From Paraburkholderia bryophila (GTDB lineage: Bacteria; Pseudomonadota; Gammaproteobacteria; Burkholderiales; Burkholderiaceae): 64,000 bases of DNA. The notes below the pieces were generated by a model. The model saw nothing but the letters and a program-made list of their open reading frames with translations. It was not told where the DNA came from and made no database searches. The DNA is taken from contig NZ_JACCAS010000001.1 in assembly GCF_013409255.1 (NCBI RefSeq), positions 4,677,854 through 4,741,853 on the forward strand, given 5' to 3'. Below, in pieces: positions 27,066 to 40,242 of the stretch. The position numbers were made by a program, and so were the translations under genes. Numbering within the stretch: position 1 is the stretch's first letter; every line of letters starts with the position of its first letter.

Positions 27066-27872
27066 TCACCACCACCGATAAAAGTGATGCACCGGCCCAA
27101 CCCCGCTGCCCACATCTAACTGATCGCTCGCCTGCAGCGCACCGGTCAGATAAAGCTTCGCATCGGCCACCGCGCTCGCCAGATCGCCGCGTTGCGGAAT
27201 CAGCGCCGCAATCGCCGACGACAACGTGCAGCCCGTTCCATGCGTGTTCTTCACCGGCACACGCGGACCGCCAAGACGCAACGTACCGCCTGCTTCAACC
27301 AGCCAGTCCGGACTATCCGCCGCGCTCAAATGGCCGCCCTTCATCAGCACCGCGCGCGCACCGAGCGCGCGCAGGGCTTCGCCTTGCTCGACCATGCCGG
27401 CTTCATCGGTCGCGCTGGGCACGCCGAGCAACGCGGCGGCTTCCGGCAGGTTAGGTGTCAGCAGATCGGCGAGCGGCAGCAGTTCGTCGCGCACCACCGC
27501 GACCGCATCCGGCAGCAGCAACGCGTGATTGCTCTTCGAAATCATCACCGTGTCGAGCACGACGTGTTTGGGCTTGTAGCGCCGCAATGCATCCGCGACC
27601 GCTCGCGCGATCGGTGCGTTCGCCAGCATGCCGATCTTCACGGCGTCGATGCGGATGTCGTCGAACACCGCGTCGAGCTGCGCCGTCACGAAGCCGGGGT
27701 CCGGCGCGTGAATTGCCGTGACGCCGCGCGTGTTCTGCGCGGTCAGCGCGGTGATCACGCTCGCGCCATAGGCGCCGAGCGCCGAGAAAGCCTTCAGATC
27801 GGCCTGAATGCCCGCACCGCCGCCGGAATCGGAACCGGCGATGGTCAGCACATTGGGAATGGGTTGAGTCAT
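27066..27872 (-). CDS. thiD: Hydroxymethylpyrimidine/phosphomethylpyrimidine kinase ThiD
   Basis: This 268-residue ribokinase-fold enzyme phosphorylates HMP and then HMP-P in thiamine pyrophosphate synthesis. The start TIAGSDSGGGAGIQADLKAF is the ThiD signature, and the anion-hole motif KNTHGTGCTLSSAIAA lies near residue 210. The frame is open far upstream, but ATG 27872 starts exactly at the conserved region (MTQPIPNVLTIAGSD). No other thiamine gene is adjacent. It converges on the DUF1853 gene. Confidence 0.95.
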   Translation of the reverse strand: MTQPIPNVLTIAGSDSGGGAGIQADLKAFSALGAYGASVITALTAQNTRGVTAIHAPDPGFVTAQLDAVFDDIRIDAVKIGMLANAPIARAVADALRRYKPKHVVLDTVMISKSNHALLLPDAVAVVRDELLPLADLLTPNLPEAAALLGVPSATDEAGMVEQGEALRALGARAVLMKGGHLSAADSPDWLVEAGGTLRLGGPRVPVKNTHGTGCTLSSAIAALIPQRGDLASAVADAKLYLTGALQASDQLDVGSGVGPVHHFYRWW

Positions 27873-27934
27873 GGCAAAGCGAGGAAAGAGGAAGGCGCGG
27901 GCGCTCGCGGGAAAAGCGGACGGCCCGCAGCGGA

Positions 27935-29242
27935 TCAGTGCCTGACTTCGCCGATCAGCGCGACCGAGTCGAACTCGCGCTGGTTCGCCTGGTGGCGGCG
28001 CATGACGAGCCACATCATCAGACAGACGAAGGTGCCGAACAGCACGATCACGGCCGTGACCGGCACGTCGAGCCACACCAGCACGGCGTAGAGGCACAGC
28101 ATGACCAGCACGGAGAGATTTTCGTTGAAATTCTGCACGGCGATCGAGTGACCCGCCGACATCAGCACGTGCCCGCGATGCTGCAGCAGCGCGTTCATCG
28201 GCACGACGAAAAAGCCCGACAGGCCGCCGACGATCATCAGGAAAATATACGCGACGATCAGGTAGCCAGGCACATGCAGGCGGCCGAAATACACCCCCCA
28301 GTGAGCGGGGAACAGGCTGCGCGTGTAGAACGCCATCAGCATCACGGCGATACCCATCATGATGCCGACCGGCAGCACCGAGAGCGACTTCTTCAACGGC
28401 ACGCGCGAAGCGGCGTAGATCGCGCCGACCGCCACGCCCACCGCGACCACTGCCTGCAGAATCGCGGCTTCCGACAACGACATGTTCAGCGACACCTCGG
28501 CCCATTTCAGCACGATGAATTGCAGCGTCGCGCCGGCGCCCCAGAACAGCGTGGTGACCGCGAGCGAAATCTGACCCAGCTTGTCGCGCCACAGCACGAG
28601 GAAGCAGTCGGCGAAATCGGTGACGAGCTTGATCGGGCCGCGTTCCTGTTTCGGATAACGCGCGCCGGTGTCGGGAATGCGCAGATTGAACAGCGCGGCG
28701 ATGATGTAGATCGCCATGATGACGAGCATCGCCGCTTCGGCCGGCGTGTTGACCGTGGGAATGTGGTGCCTGAGGATCGGTGCGGCGATGTGCGGACTGA
28801 TCAGCGCGCCGCCGAGCACGGTGCCGAGAATGATCGAGCCGACCGTGGTGCCTTCGATCCAGCCGTTCGCGGCGACCAGCCGGTCAGGCGGCAGCAGTTC
28901 GGTGAGAATGCCGTATTTGGCGGGGGAGTAGGCCGCCGCGCCGAAACCCACGATGCCGTACGCAATTAGCGGGTGCGCGCCGATCAGCATCGTGATGCAG
29001 CCGACGACCTTGATGGTGTTGGTGACGAACATGACGCGCCCCTTGGGACGCGAATCGGCGAAGGCGCCCACGAAGGCGGCCAGCACGACGTACGACAGCA
29101 CAAAGAACAACTTGAGCAGCGGCGTCATCCAGTTCGGGGCGTGAAGATCTTTCAGCAGTGCAATAGCAGCGATCAGAAGCGCATTGTCGGCCAGCGACGA
29201 AAAAAACTGCGCGGCCATGATGGTGTAAAAACCTTTTTTCAT
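27935..29242 (-). CDS. lplT: Lysophospholipid transporter LplT (MFS)
   Basis: This 435-residue inner-membrane protein has about 12 hydrophobic helices and the LplT-type start MKKGFYTIMAAQFFSSLADNALLIAA. The MFS loop is present as FADSRPKGRVMF. LplT flips lysophospholipids inward for re-acylation; in E. coli it works with Aas, which is not adjacent here. It is divergent from alr with a 220-base gap and lies 62 bases upstream of thiD. Confidence 0.9.
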   Translation of the reverse strand: MKKGFYTIMAAQFFSSLADNALLIAAIALLKDLHAPNWMTPLLKLFFVLSYVVLAAFVGAFADSRPKGRVMFVTNTIKVVGCITMLIGAHPLIAYGIVGFGAAAYSPAKYGILTELLPPDRLVAANGWIEGTTVGSIILGTVLGGALISPHIAAPILRHHIPTVNTPAEAAMLVIMAIYIIAALFNLRIPDTGARYPKQERGPIKLVTDFADCFLVLWRDKLGQISLAVTTLFWGAGATLQFIVLKWAEVSLNMSLSEAAILQAVVAVGVAVGAIYAASRVPLKKSLSVLPVGIMMGIAVMLMAFYTRSLFPAHWGVYFGRLHVPGYLIVAYIFLMIVGGLSGFFVVPMNALLQHRGHVLMSAGHSIAVQNFNENLSVLVMLCLYAVLVWLDVPVTAVIVLFGTFVCLMMWLVMRRHQANQREFDSVALIGEVRH

Positions 29243-29462
29243 CTGATGCGATGCTGTCCTCGCTGCGGTCTGTCCGCCCCGGTGCCGTGTGGAAGGCGTC
29301 CGGGCTTATACCGTTCGAAATGGGTTGTGCGCACGGCTTTATATCATGAAAATAGCTGGATTCGGACTAGCAAAATCCTTGATCGCACCGCCCAGCGGGC
29401 TGCCGAGCGTTGAAAACGCCCTGTAAGCCGCTGATTCGCAAGCGTCTTTACGAAAATATCCC

Positions 29463-30533
29463 ATGCCGCGCCCCCTTTCAGCCACGATCCATACCGCCGC
29501 ACTCGCCAATAACCTCGCTGTCGCCCGCCGTTACGCGTCGAAATCCAAGATCTGGGCCGTCGTCAAAGCCAACGCCTACGGGCATGGTCTCGCCCGTGCT
29601 TTCCCTGGTCTGCGCGCCACCGACGGCTTCGGTTTGCTTGACCTCGAAGAAGCCGTGAAGTTGCGTGAATTGGGCTGGGCCGGCCCGATTCTGCTGCTCG
29701 AAGGTTTCTTCCGTCCGACCGATATCGACGTGATCGACCGCTACAGCCTGACCACCGCGCTGCATTCGGACGAACAGTTGCGCATGCTCGAAATGGCGCG
29801 CCTGTCCAAACCCGTCAACATCCAGTTGAAGATGAACACCGGCATGAACCGCCTCGGTTACACGCCGGAGAAATTCCGCGCTGCGTGGGAACGCGCGCGC
29901 GCCGCCCAGGGCGTCGGCCAGATCACGCTGATGACCCATTTTTCCGATGCCGACGGCGACCGCGGCATCGACTATCAGATGGAAGCGTTCGAGCGCGGCG
30001 CGCAAGGCATTGCCGGCGCGCGCAGCCTGTCCAACTCGGCGGCCACGCTGTGGCATCCGGCCGCGCACTTCGACTGGGTGCGCCCGGGCATCATCCTGTA
30101 TGGCGCGTCGCCGTCGGGCGTGACGGCCGCGATCCAGGGCACGGGCTTGCAGCCGGCCATGACGCTCGCGTCGGAACTGATCGCCGTGCAGACCTTGAGC
30201 GAAGGGCAAACGGTCGGCTACGGGTCGTCGTTCAAATCGCGTGCGCCGATGCGCATCGGCGTGGTCGCGTGCGGCTACGCGGACGGCTATCCGCGGATCG
30301 CGCCGGAAGGCACGCCGGTGATCGTCGACGGCGTGCGTACGCGGATCGTCGGACGGGTCTCGATGGACATGCTGACCGTCGACCTGACGCCGATTCCGAC
30401 CGCCAACGTCGGCTCGCGCGTCGAGCTGTGGGGCACCTCGCTGCCGATCGACGACGTCGCGCAGTCGTGCGGCACGATCGGCTACGAGCTGATGTGCGCG
30501 GTCGCGCCGCGCGTGCCGGTGCGGGCCGAGTAA
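29463..30533 (+). CDS. alr: Alanine racemase
   Basis: This 356-residue PLP enzyme interconverts L- and D-alanine for peptidoglycan. The PLP lysine is Lys35 in [11 protein letters not shown], and the second catalytic base is the Tyr of [19 protein letters not shown] and the C-terminal MDMLTVDLT are typical. Size fits the short proteobacterial form. It is followed after 50 bases by radA on the same strand. An alr or dadX role cannot be separated; no D-amino-acid dehydrogenase is nearby, which favours the biosynthetic form. Confidence 0.95.
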   Translation: MPRPLSATIHTAALANNLAVARRYASKSKIWAVVKANAYGHGLARAFPGLRATDGFGLLDLEEAVKLRELGWAGPILLLEGFFRPTDIDVIDRYSLTTALHSDEQLRMLEMARLSKPVNIQLKMNTGMNRLGYTPEKFRAAWERARAAQGVGQITLMTHFSDADGDRGIDYQMEAFERGAQGIAGARSLSNSAATLWHPAAHFDWVRPGIILYGASPSGVTAAIQGTGLQPAMTLASELIAVQTLSEGQTVGYGSSFKSRAPMRIGVVACGYADGYPRIAPEGTPVIVDGVRTRIVGRVSMDMLTVDLTPIPTANVGSRVELWGTSLPIDDVAQSCGTIGYELMCAVAPRVPVRAE

Positions 30534-30583
30534 GCGCCGAATAAAGCATCAATCCAAAAACAGCAACTCAGGCAATCTCGCGC

Positions 30584-31960
30584 GTGGCTAAACCCAAGAC
30601 TCTGTACATCTGTAGTGAATGCGGCGGGCAATCGCCGAAATGGGCCGGGCAGTGCCCGTCATGCAATGCGTGGAATACGCTGGTCGAATCGGTGGCGGAA
30701 GCGCCGTCCACGCACCGTTTCCAGTCGCTCGCGAAAAGCGCGCCGGTGCGCCGTCTCGCCGACATCGAAGCGTCCGACGTGCCGCGCTTCTCCACCGGCG
30801 TCAGCGAGTTCGACCGCGTGCTCGGCGGCGGCCTGGTGCCGGGCGGCGTGGTGCTGATCGGCGGCGATCCGGGCATCGGCAAATCCACGCTGCTGCTGCA
30901 ATCGCTCGCGGAAATCGCCGCCCACAAACGCGCGCTCTATATCAGCGGCGAAGAATCCGCCGCGCAGATTGCGTTGCGCGCGCAACGGCTTTCGTTGCTG
31001 GAGCCCGGCTCGAAAGCGAGCGAGCTGCAATTGCTCGCGGAAATCCAGCTCGAAAAAATCCAGGCGACGATCGCCGAGCATCAGCCCGACGTCGCGGTGA
31101 TCGACTCGATCCAGACGGTCTATTCCGACGCGCTGACCTCCGCGCCGGGTTCGGTCGCGCAGGTGCGCGAGTGCGCGGCGCAATTGACGCGCATCGCCAA
31201 GCAGTCGGGCACCACCATCATCATGGTCGGCCACGTGACCAAAGAAGGCGCGCTGGCCGGGCCGCGCGTGCTCGAACACATCGTGGATACCGTGCTGTAC
31301 TTCGAGGGCGACACGCATTCGTCGTATCGCCTGGTGCGCGCGATCAAGAACCGCTTTGGCGCGGTCAACGAGCTGGGCGTGTTCGCGATGACCGAGCGCG
31401 GCTTGCGCGGCGTGGCCAATCCGTCGGCGCTGTTTCTGTCGCAGCACGAGCAGTCGGTGGCGGGCTCCTGCGTGCTGGTGACGCAGGAGGGCACCCGGCC
31501 GCTGCTGGTCGAGGTGCAGGCACTGGTCGACGCGGCCAACGCGCCGAATCCGCGGCGGCTCGCGGTCGGTCTCGAACAGAACCGGCTCGCGATGCTGCTG
31601 GCGGTGCTGCACCGGCACGCCGGCATTGCCTGTTTCGATCAGGACGTGTTTCTGAACGCGGTGGGCGGCGTGAAGATCACGGAACCGGCGGCCGATCTGG
31701 CCGTGCTGCTCGCGATTCATTCATCGATGCGCAACAAGCCGCTGCCGAAAGGCCTCGTCGTATTCGGCGAAGTGGGGCTGGCCGGCGAGATCCGGCCGTC
31801 GCCGCGCGGTCAGGACCGGCTGAAGGAAGCGGCCAAGCTGGGCTTCTCAGTCGCGGTCATTCCGAAGGCCAATGCACCGAAACAGCCGATAGAAGGCTTA
31901 CAGGTCGTTGCGGTCGATCGGCTCGAGCAGGCGATCGACCGGGTCCGCACGCTCGAATAG
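30584..31960 (+). CDS. radA: DNA repair protein RadA
   Basis: This 458-residue RecA-related protein helps process recombination intermediates. It has the N-terminal zinc finger CSECGGQSPKWAGQCPSC, Walker A GGDPGIGKSTLL near residue 100, the RadA-specific KNRFG motif and a C-terminal Lon-like domain (LPKGLVVFGEVGLAGEIRP). It may be cotranscribed with alr. Confidence 0.96.
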   Translation: MAKPKTLYICSECGGQSPKWAGQCPSCNAWNTLVESVAEAPSTHRFQSLAKSAPVRRLADIEASDVPRFSTGVSEFDRVLGGGLVPGGVVLIGGDPGIGKSTLLLQSLAEIAAHKRALYISGEESAAQIALRAQRLSLLEPGSKASELQLLAEIQLEKIQATIAEHQPDVAVIDSIQTVYSDALTSAPGSVAQVRECAAQLTRIAKQSGTTIIMVGHVTKEGALAGPRVLEHIVDTVLYFEGDTHSSYRLVRAIKNRFGAVNELGVFAMTERGLRGVANPSALFLSQHEQSVAGSCVLVTQEGTRPLLVEVQALVDAANAPNPRRLAVGLEQNRLAMLLAVLHRHAGIACFDQDVFLNAVGGVKITEPAADLAVLLAIHSSMRNKPLPKGLVVFGEVGLAGEIRPSPRGQDRLKEAAKLGFSVAVIPKANAPKQPIEGLQVVAVDRLEQAIDRVRTLE

Positions 31961-32125
31961 ACGGGCTTCCGGCGCCGGCGGGCGCCGTGCGGACTGCGCC
32001 TGGCGGTAATGGCCGGTAAATATCTCCATATTGGCTGTAACCTGCCGGTCAACCCTTTTTCCTAAGCTGCAAGCGTATTGCATTGCCGTATGCATCGCTT
32101 CAGACGCCAGAAAAAGGATCACGCC

Positions 32126-32404
32126 TTGAAACAGTCATGTGAAACCGTAGTCGATCGGTCCATCCAGGTGCGCGGTTGCCGCGTCTCCGCACCGATTCGG
32201 CAGCCTTGGGGCGGCGCCTGCCGGATCGTCGAGTGGATCGATACCACCGGGCAGATTTCGCGCCGGGTAGTGGCCGAAGATGCCACGGCCGCCGAGGTGC
32301 GCGCCACGATCAATCGTCATGTGGAAGGCCGCAAGTACGTGCTGTACGACGACGAGAAGACGCCGCGTCAGACGCTGCCGCGACAGGCGGTAGTGCGGCG
32401 TTGA
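32126..32404 (+). CDS. Small conserved protein, DUF2866-like
   Basis: This protein of about 92 residues is of unknown function. It contains QPWGGACRIVEWIDTTGQ, a VVAEDATAAEVRATI block and KYVLYDDEKTP. I associate it with the Burkholderia-restricted DUF2866 family from memory. TTG 32126 is preferred since AAGGA stands 7 bases upstream; ATG 32090 would add 12 basic residues without a ribosome site. No signal or membrane segment is seen. Confidence 0.65.
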   Translation: MKQSCETVVDRSIQVRGCRVSAPIRQPWGGACRIVEWIDTTGQISRRVVAEDATAAEVRATINRHVEGRKYVLYDDEKTPRQTLPRQAVVRR

Positions 32405-32409
32405 GGGGC

Positions 32410-32443
32410 GCGTGGTTTGTAAGAGGTGCGTGCTTTGTAAGAG
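32410..32443 (+). repeat. Short direct repeat after the DUF2866-like gene
   Basis: Two 16-base copies differing at one base (GCGTGGTTTGTAAGAG and GCGTGCTTTGTAAGAG) lie 18 bases apart just after the stop. Further GAGCCCC repeats follow to about 32490. Confidence 0.6.
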
Positions 32444-32515
32444 CCCTGGGCTAAGAGTCTTGGGTTCCGAGCCCCGAGCCCCGAGGTTTCAGGCCCTAGG
32501 CGCCAAGGCCCGCAC

Positions 32516-33691
32516 TCAGTTGAACCCGCGCCGTAATTCCATGCGCGGCTGCAGGTCAGCCTGCTCTTTCTTCTTTTTCTTCGCTTCGATGGCGCGCTCA
32601 GCCTCCGCTGCGGCCGCCAACGCCGCCGCATAAGCCTGCGGATTGAACAGCGGGTGCTGCGCGGCTTCCGCCGCCGTCAGCACCGGCGAAACGCAGCAGT
32701 CGAGCGGCTCCAGCAGCAGAACCCAATCTTTCAGCGCACGCTTGCCGATCACCCCGGCGAGTTCCTGCGTCAGCGCGGCGGCGTCCGGGCCGCCGATCGC
32801 CTGACCGAGGCTCCAGTGACGGGTGGCCCATTCAGGCCGGTCGAGCGCCATGCACAGGGTTTCCCAAAACTTCAGTTCGAGCGCACCGACCGCGAGCCAG
32901 CGGTCGTCGAGCGTGCGGTACAGGTTGTAGCAGGGTACGCCACCGTTCAGCAGACCGGCGCCGGCGGCGGGCGCCGCGCCTTCGTTGGCGAGTGAGACCT
33001 GGGCGACGACGTTGTGCGCGTGGGTGACGTGCGTCATCGAGACATCGACGAAGCGGCCTTCGCCGCCGCGCGACACCTGCCACAACGCGGCGAGAATCTG
33101 CGTGACCGCGCTCAATGCGCCGCCGAGCAGGTCGGCGATCTGGAAATTCGGCAGGATCGGCGTGCCGTCGCGGCTCGCCAGTTGTTCGAGCACACCCGCA
33201 TAGCCGATGTAGTTCAGATCGTGGCCGGCATGATCGACGAATGGGCCGCTCGCGCCATACCCGCTGATCGCGCAGTAGACGAGCCGTGGATTGAGCGCGC
33301 GCAGCGTCTCGTAGCCCAGGCCCAGCCGCTCCATCACGCCGGGCCGGAAACTTTCGATCAGCACGTCCGATTCAGCCGCGAGTGCGCGCAACACGTTGCG
33401 GCCGGCGTCGGACTTGAGGTCGAGACGGGTCTCGCGCTTGCCGCGATTGACCAGCCGGTAGAACGCGCCAGGCCGTCCGGCCACCCGGTCGCTCGACGAC
33501 TGCATCATCGTGCGGGTCGGGTCGCCCGCGCCGGGCGCTTCGATCTTCAGCACGTCGGCGCCGAGTTCAGCGAGCCGCAACGCGGCGACCGGGCCGGGCA
33601 GCAGGCGCGTCAGGTCGAGCACGCGCAGTCCTTGCAGCGCGGGCGGCGCCGCGTTGGACGATGACACGGATGATGCTGTCGCGGATGACAA
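32516..33691 (-). CDS. CaiB/BaiF CoA-transferase family enzyme, alpha-methylacyl-CoA racemase-like
   Basis: This family III CoA-transferase fold protein of about 391 residues opens with LRVLDLTRLLPGPVAALRLA and has KIEAPGAGDPTR. The HAGHDLNYIGYAG segment near residue 155 resembles the His-Asp site of alpha-methylacyl-CoA racemases, so racemisation of branched acyl-CoA is a more likely role than CoA transfer. TTG 33691 has GGGAGG six bases upstream; no ATG is available. The last 30 residues are Ala/Lys/Glu-rich and extra to the fold. It lies 46 bases downstream of the ABC-F gene on the same strand. Confidence 0.85.
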   Translation of the reverse strand: MSSATASSVSSSNAAPPALQGLRVLDLTRLLPGPVAALRLAELGADVLKIEAPGAGDPTRTMMQSSSDRVAGRPGAFYRLVNRGKRETRLDLKSDAGRNVLRALAAESDVLIESFRPGVMERLGLGYETLRALNPRLVYCAISGYGASGPFVDHAGHDLNYIGYAGVLEQLASRDGTPILPNFQIADLLGGALSAVTQILAALWQVSRGGEGRFVDVSMTHVTHAHNVVAQVSLANEGAAPAAGAGLLNGGVPCYNLYRTLDDRWLAVGALELKFWETLCMALDRPEWATRHWSLGQAIGGPDAAALTQELAGVIGKRALKDWVLLLEPLDCCVSPVLTAAEAAQHPLFNPQAYAAALAAAAEAERAIEAKKKKKEQADLQPRMELRRGFN

Positions 33692-33737
33692 GGCCAACCT
33701 CCCGTCGATACCGGCGCGGATCGAAAACCGCCTGCCG

Positions 33738-35681
<1,944 letters not shown>

Positions 35682-35817
35682 GAAGAGGCCGGCTGGAGAA
35701 AAACGCTATTTTAGACTGCCGGGACGGACACCGGGCGCTCAACGGGGATCGGCCATTCGGCCGACTGTTCCGGCGCGGCTTTTGGCATAGACTGGCAGCT
35801 TTTACGGGGGAGCACAC

Positions 35818-36297
35818 ATGGCATCGATTTATTCTTTTTCGGCACGTAAGCTCGGCGGCGAGGAAGTGAGTCTCGAGCAGTATCAAGGCAAGGTTTTGCT
35901 GATCGTCAACACGGCGAGCGAATGCGGCTTCACGCCGCAATATGCGGGTTTGCAGAAGCTGTTCGACACCTACGCGGCGCGCGGACTGGCGGTGCTCGGC
36001 TTTCCGTGCAACCAGTTCGGCAAGCAGGAGCCGGGCGATGCGTCGGCAATCGGCAGCTTCTGTGAGAAGAACTACGGCGTGACCTTCCCGATGTTCGACA
36101 AGATCGACGTGAACGGCGCGAACGCGCATCCGCTGTTCCGCTATCTGACCGAAGAGGCGCCGGGTCTGCTAGGTCTCGAAGGGATCAAATGGAATTTCAC
36201 CAAATTCCTGATCGGCCGCGACGGCAGCGTGCTGAAGCGCTACGCGCCGCTGACCAAGCCCGAGGCGATCACCGAGGATATTGAAAAGCAGTTGTGA
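35818..36297 (+). CDS. Glutathione peroxidase family protein
   Basis: This 159-residue thiol peroxidase of the GPx family has active-site Cys36 in NTASECGFTPQY, Gln in FPCNQFGKQEPG and Trp in KWNFTKFLIGRDG, the standard catalytic triad. It has Cys and not selenocysteine, so it probably reduces hydroperoxides with thioredoxin or glutathione. GGGGGA precedes ATG 35818. It is divergent from the ABC-F gene. Confidence 0.94.
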   Translation: MASIYSFSARKLGGEEVSLEQYQGKVLLIVNTASECGFTPQYAGLQKLFDTYAARGLAVLGFPCNQFGKQEPGDASAIGSFCEKNYGVTFPMFDKIDVNGANAHPLFRYLTEEAPGLLGLEGIKWNFTKFLIGRDGSVLKRYAPLTKPEAITEDIEKQL

Positions 36298-36401
36298 CGG
36301 GTTGGGTGTTGTGGATTTGTGGGTGTTGCCGGAGCTAGAGCCGAAAGCGAAATCGAAATCGAAGTGAGTCGGTTCGTCAGGCGGAATTGTCGAAGCGACG
36401 C

Positions 36402-37853
36402 CTACAGCACCGGCGAAAACAGCCGCGCCACATGCATCAACACCCGCCGCAGCGCGCTCGCATTCCGATACTCGGTGAGGTCGATTTCGCGCGACTCGGC
36501 GAAGTCGTTCAGCAGCATCGCTTCGACCTCTTTGGCGAAGCCGCGGTCCACCGTCAGCACCATGATTTCGAAGTTCAGCCGGAACGAGCGGTTATCGAGA
36601 TTCGCGCTGCCAATGGCCGCGGCCACGTTGTCGATCAGCACCACTTTCTGATGCAGGAAGCCCGGCTGATAACGGAAGACACGGATCCCGGCGCGCAACG
36701 AATCGTACGCATACAGTTTCGACGCGGTGAACACCACGCGGTGATCGCGCCGGCTGGGAATCAGAATGCGCACGTCCACGCCACGCAGCACCGCGAGCCG
36801 CAATGCAGCGAACACGGCCTCGTCGGGTATCAGGTAAGGCGTGGTAATCCAGATCCGCTCGCGCGCCGCGTTGATCGCTTCGACGAAGAACAGCGAGCAG
36901 GTCTCCTGCTTGTCGGCCGGTCCGCTCGGCACCACCAGGCAGTGCATGCCCGGGCTCGTGGTCTGATCGGCCGTGGGCGCCGCCGGCATGTCGAACGCGG
37001 GCAATTGCTGGGTGGCCCAGTGCCAGTCTTCGGTGAACACGAACTGAATGCTGGCAACCGCCGGGCCGCGCACTTCGATATGCGTATCGCGCCACGGCGA
37101 CAAAGGCGGCTTGCCGCCCAGATATTCGACGCCCACGTTATGGCCGCCCACAAACGCGCGTTCGCCGTCCACCGAAACGATCTTGCGGTGATTGCGGAAG
37201 TTCAGTTGCAGACGGTTCACAAAACGGCGATTGGTCGCGAACGGATGCGTCTCCACGCCGGCCGCGCGTAGCGCCGCCACGTAACGGTGCGGCAGATCGA
37301 AGCTGCCGATGCTGTCGTACAGGAAGTACACGCGCACGCCTTGCTGCGCTTTCGCGATCAGCGCGTCCTTGAGCATCTCGCCGAGCGCGTCGTCGCGCAC
37401 GATGAAGAACTGCACGATCACATAGCGACGCGCGTTTTCGATCGCTTCGAAAATGGCTTCGAACGTCGCCGCGCCGTTCACCAGCGTGCGCACCGAATTG
37501 CCCGGCAGGAACGGCATGCCGCCGAGCCGCGTGAGCGAATGCACGAGCCGCGCGCCGAGCTCCTGGGTAGGCAGTCCCGCGGACGAAGCCCGCGTGTCCC
37601 ATTCCGGCGGATGCGCGCGCGTGCGCAGCAGTTCGTTCTCGACGCGGCGCGCGTCGGCATAACCGGCGAATTTGCTGCGGCCGAGGAACAGGTACGGCAC
37701 CAGCGTCAGATAAGGCATCGCGACCAGCGACACGGCCCACGCGATCGCTCCTTGCGAGGTTCGCGTGTTGAGAATCGCGTGGCACGCCGCGACCACGCCG
37801 AGGAGGTGGGCGAGGGCGACCAGCGGACCGACGTGAAGCAGGTCGAATTGCAT
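36402..37853 (-). CDS. cls: Cardiolipin synthase
   Basis: This 483-residue membrane phospholipase D-type enzyme has two N-terminal membrane helices (residues about 5-60) followed by two HKD motifs: HRKIVSVDGERAFVGGHN and HQKVVLIDNVAAAIGSANLD. It joins phosphatidyl groups to make cardiolipin. ATG 37853 gives the expected N-terminus MQFDLLHVGPLVAL; the longer upstream frame adds residues with no similarity. It stands alone. Confidence 0.92.
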   Translation of the reverse strand: MQFDLLHVGPLVALAHLLGVVAACHAILNTRTSQGAIAWAVSLVAMPYLTLVPYLFLGRSKFAGYADARRVENELLRTRAHPPEWDTRASSAGLPTQELGARLVHSLTRLGGMPFLPGNSVRTLVNGAATFEAIFEAIENARRYVIVQFFIVRDDALGEMLKDALIAKAQQGVRVYFLYDSIGSFDLPHRYVAALRAAGVETHPFATNRRFVNRLQLNFRNHRKIVSVDGERAFVGGHNVGVEYLGGKPPLSPWRDTHIEVRGPAVASIQFVFTEDWHWATQQLPAFDMPAAPTADQTTSPGMHCLVVPSGPADKQETCSLFFVEAINAARERIWITTPYLIPDEAVFAALRLAVLRGVDVRILIPSRRDHRVVFTASKLYAYDSLRAGIRVFRYQPGFLHQKVVLIDNVAAAIGSANLDNRSFRLNFEIMVLTVDRGFAKEVEAMLLNDFAESREIDLTEYRNASALRRVLMHVARLFSPVL

Positions 37854-38075
37854 AGGCGGGCGAAGGGTTGGCGAAGCGCGGCTCAAGCCGGGTGGATGAG
37901 CGGCGGGTAACTGACCGCGCTCATCTTACCGAACGTGCGTGCGTTGAGGGGGTGTTCAGGCCGCGCTTGGAAATCCCGGCCATGGTGACCGGCGCGGCGG
38001 GGCGGCGTCGTGCGGCAAAAGCAGGCTTTGCCGCGCGTGTCGCCCGGTCGGGCAATCCAGATCAAACAAGCCCGC

Positions 38076-38960
38076 TCAAACCGGCAGATCGGCGGCCTGA
38101 ATCAGGAATACGTTGTCGTCGCCGGCGCTGGTCGACAGCCAGACCAGGTCGAGGCCGCCGAAGGCCGCTTCGACATTCGCCCGCTCGTTGCCGATCTCGA
38201 CCACCAGCACGCCCTCGTCGGTCAGCCAGTTGCGTGCCTGAGCGATGATTCGCCGCACGATGTCCATGCCGTCGGCGCCGCCCGCCAGCGCCATGTCCGG
38301 CTCGTGCTTGTATTCGGCCGGCAGCTCCTGCATCGAAGCGGCGTTCACGTACGGCGGATTGCTGATGATCACGTCGTAGCGGCGCTCGGCGAGCGGCGCG
38401 TACAGATCGCCTTCGAACAGCGCGATGCGGTCGTCGAGCTTGTAGTCCGTCACGTTGCGCGTGGCGACTTCGAGCGCCGGCGCCGACAGGTCGACCGCGT
38501 CGATATCCGCGTTCGGGAACGCGTGCGCCGCGAGAATCGCCAGGCACCCGGAGCCGGTGCACAGTTCGAGCACCGCGCTCACCTGCTCGGGATCTTCCAC
38601 GTAAGGCTGCAAGCCGTCCTGCAGCAATTCGCCGATAAACGAACGCGGCACGATCACGCGCTCGTCGACGTAAAAGCGGAAGCCGTGCATCCACGCTTCC
38701 TGCGTGATGTAGGCGGCCGGCACGCGTTCGCTGGCGCGGCGTTCGATCACGTTCAGCACGGTGTCGATCTCGGCCGCGCTCAGGCGCGCGTCGAGAAACG
38801 GTTCCAGCAGATCGAGCGGCAGATGCAGCGTGTGCAGCACGAGGTAGGCGGCTTCGTCGTAAGCACTGACCGAGCCGTGACCGAACGACAGTTCAGCCTG
38901 GTTGAAGCGCGAAACCGCGAAACGCAGCAGGTCGCGAACAGTGGAAAACGGGAGCGTCAT
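38076..38960 (-). CDS. prmB: Ribosomal protein L3 N5-glutamine methyltransferase PrmB
   Basis: This 294-residue SAM-dependent methyltransferase methylates a glutamine of ribosomal protein L3. SAM motif I is VLELCTGSGCLAILAA and the catalytic motif is IISNPPYVN. The N-terminal part (ASERVPAAYITQEAWMHGFR, then ERVIVPRSFIGELL) separates PrmB from PrmC. ATG 38960 lies 17 bases after the dapE stop. It is the last gene of the dap operon. Confidence 0.94.
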   Translation of the reverse strand: MTLPFSTVRDLLRFAVSRFNQAELSFGHGSVSAYDEAAYLVLHTLHLPLDLLEPFLDARLSAAEIDTVLNVIERRASERVPAAYITQEAWMHGFRFYVDERVIVPRSFIGELLQDGLQPYVEDPEQVSAVLELCTGSGCLAILAAHAFPNADIDAVDLSAPALEVATRNVTDYKLDDRIALFEGDLYAPLAERRYDVIISNPPYVNAASMQELPAEYKHEPDMALAGGADGMDIVRRIIAQARNWLTDEGVLVVEIGNERANVEAAFGGLDLVWLSTSAGDDNVFLIQAADLPV

Positions 38961-38977
38961 CGCAAATAGTCCTTGGG

Positions 38978-40231
<1,254 letters not shown>

Positions 40232-40242
40232 CTAGTCGCGCT

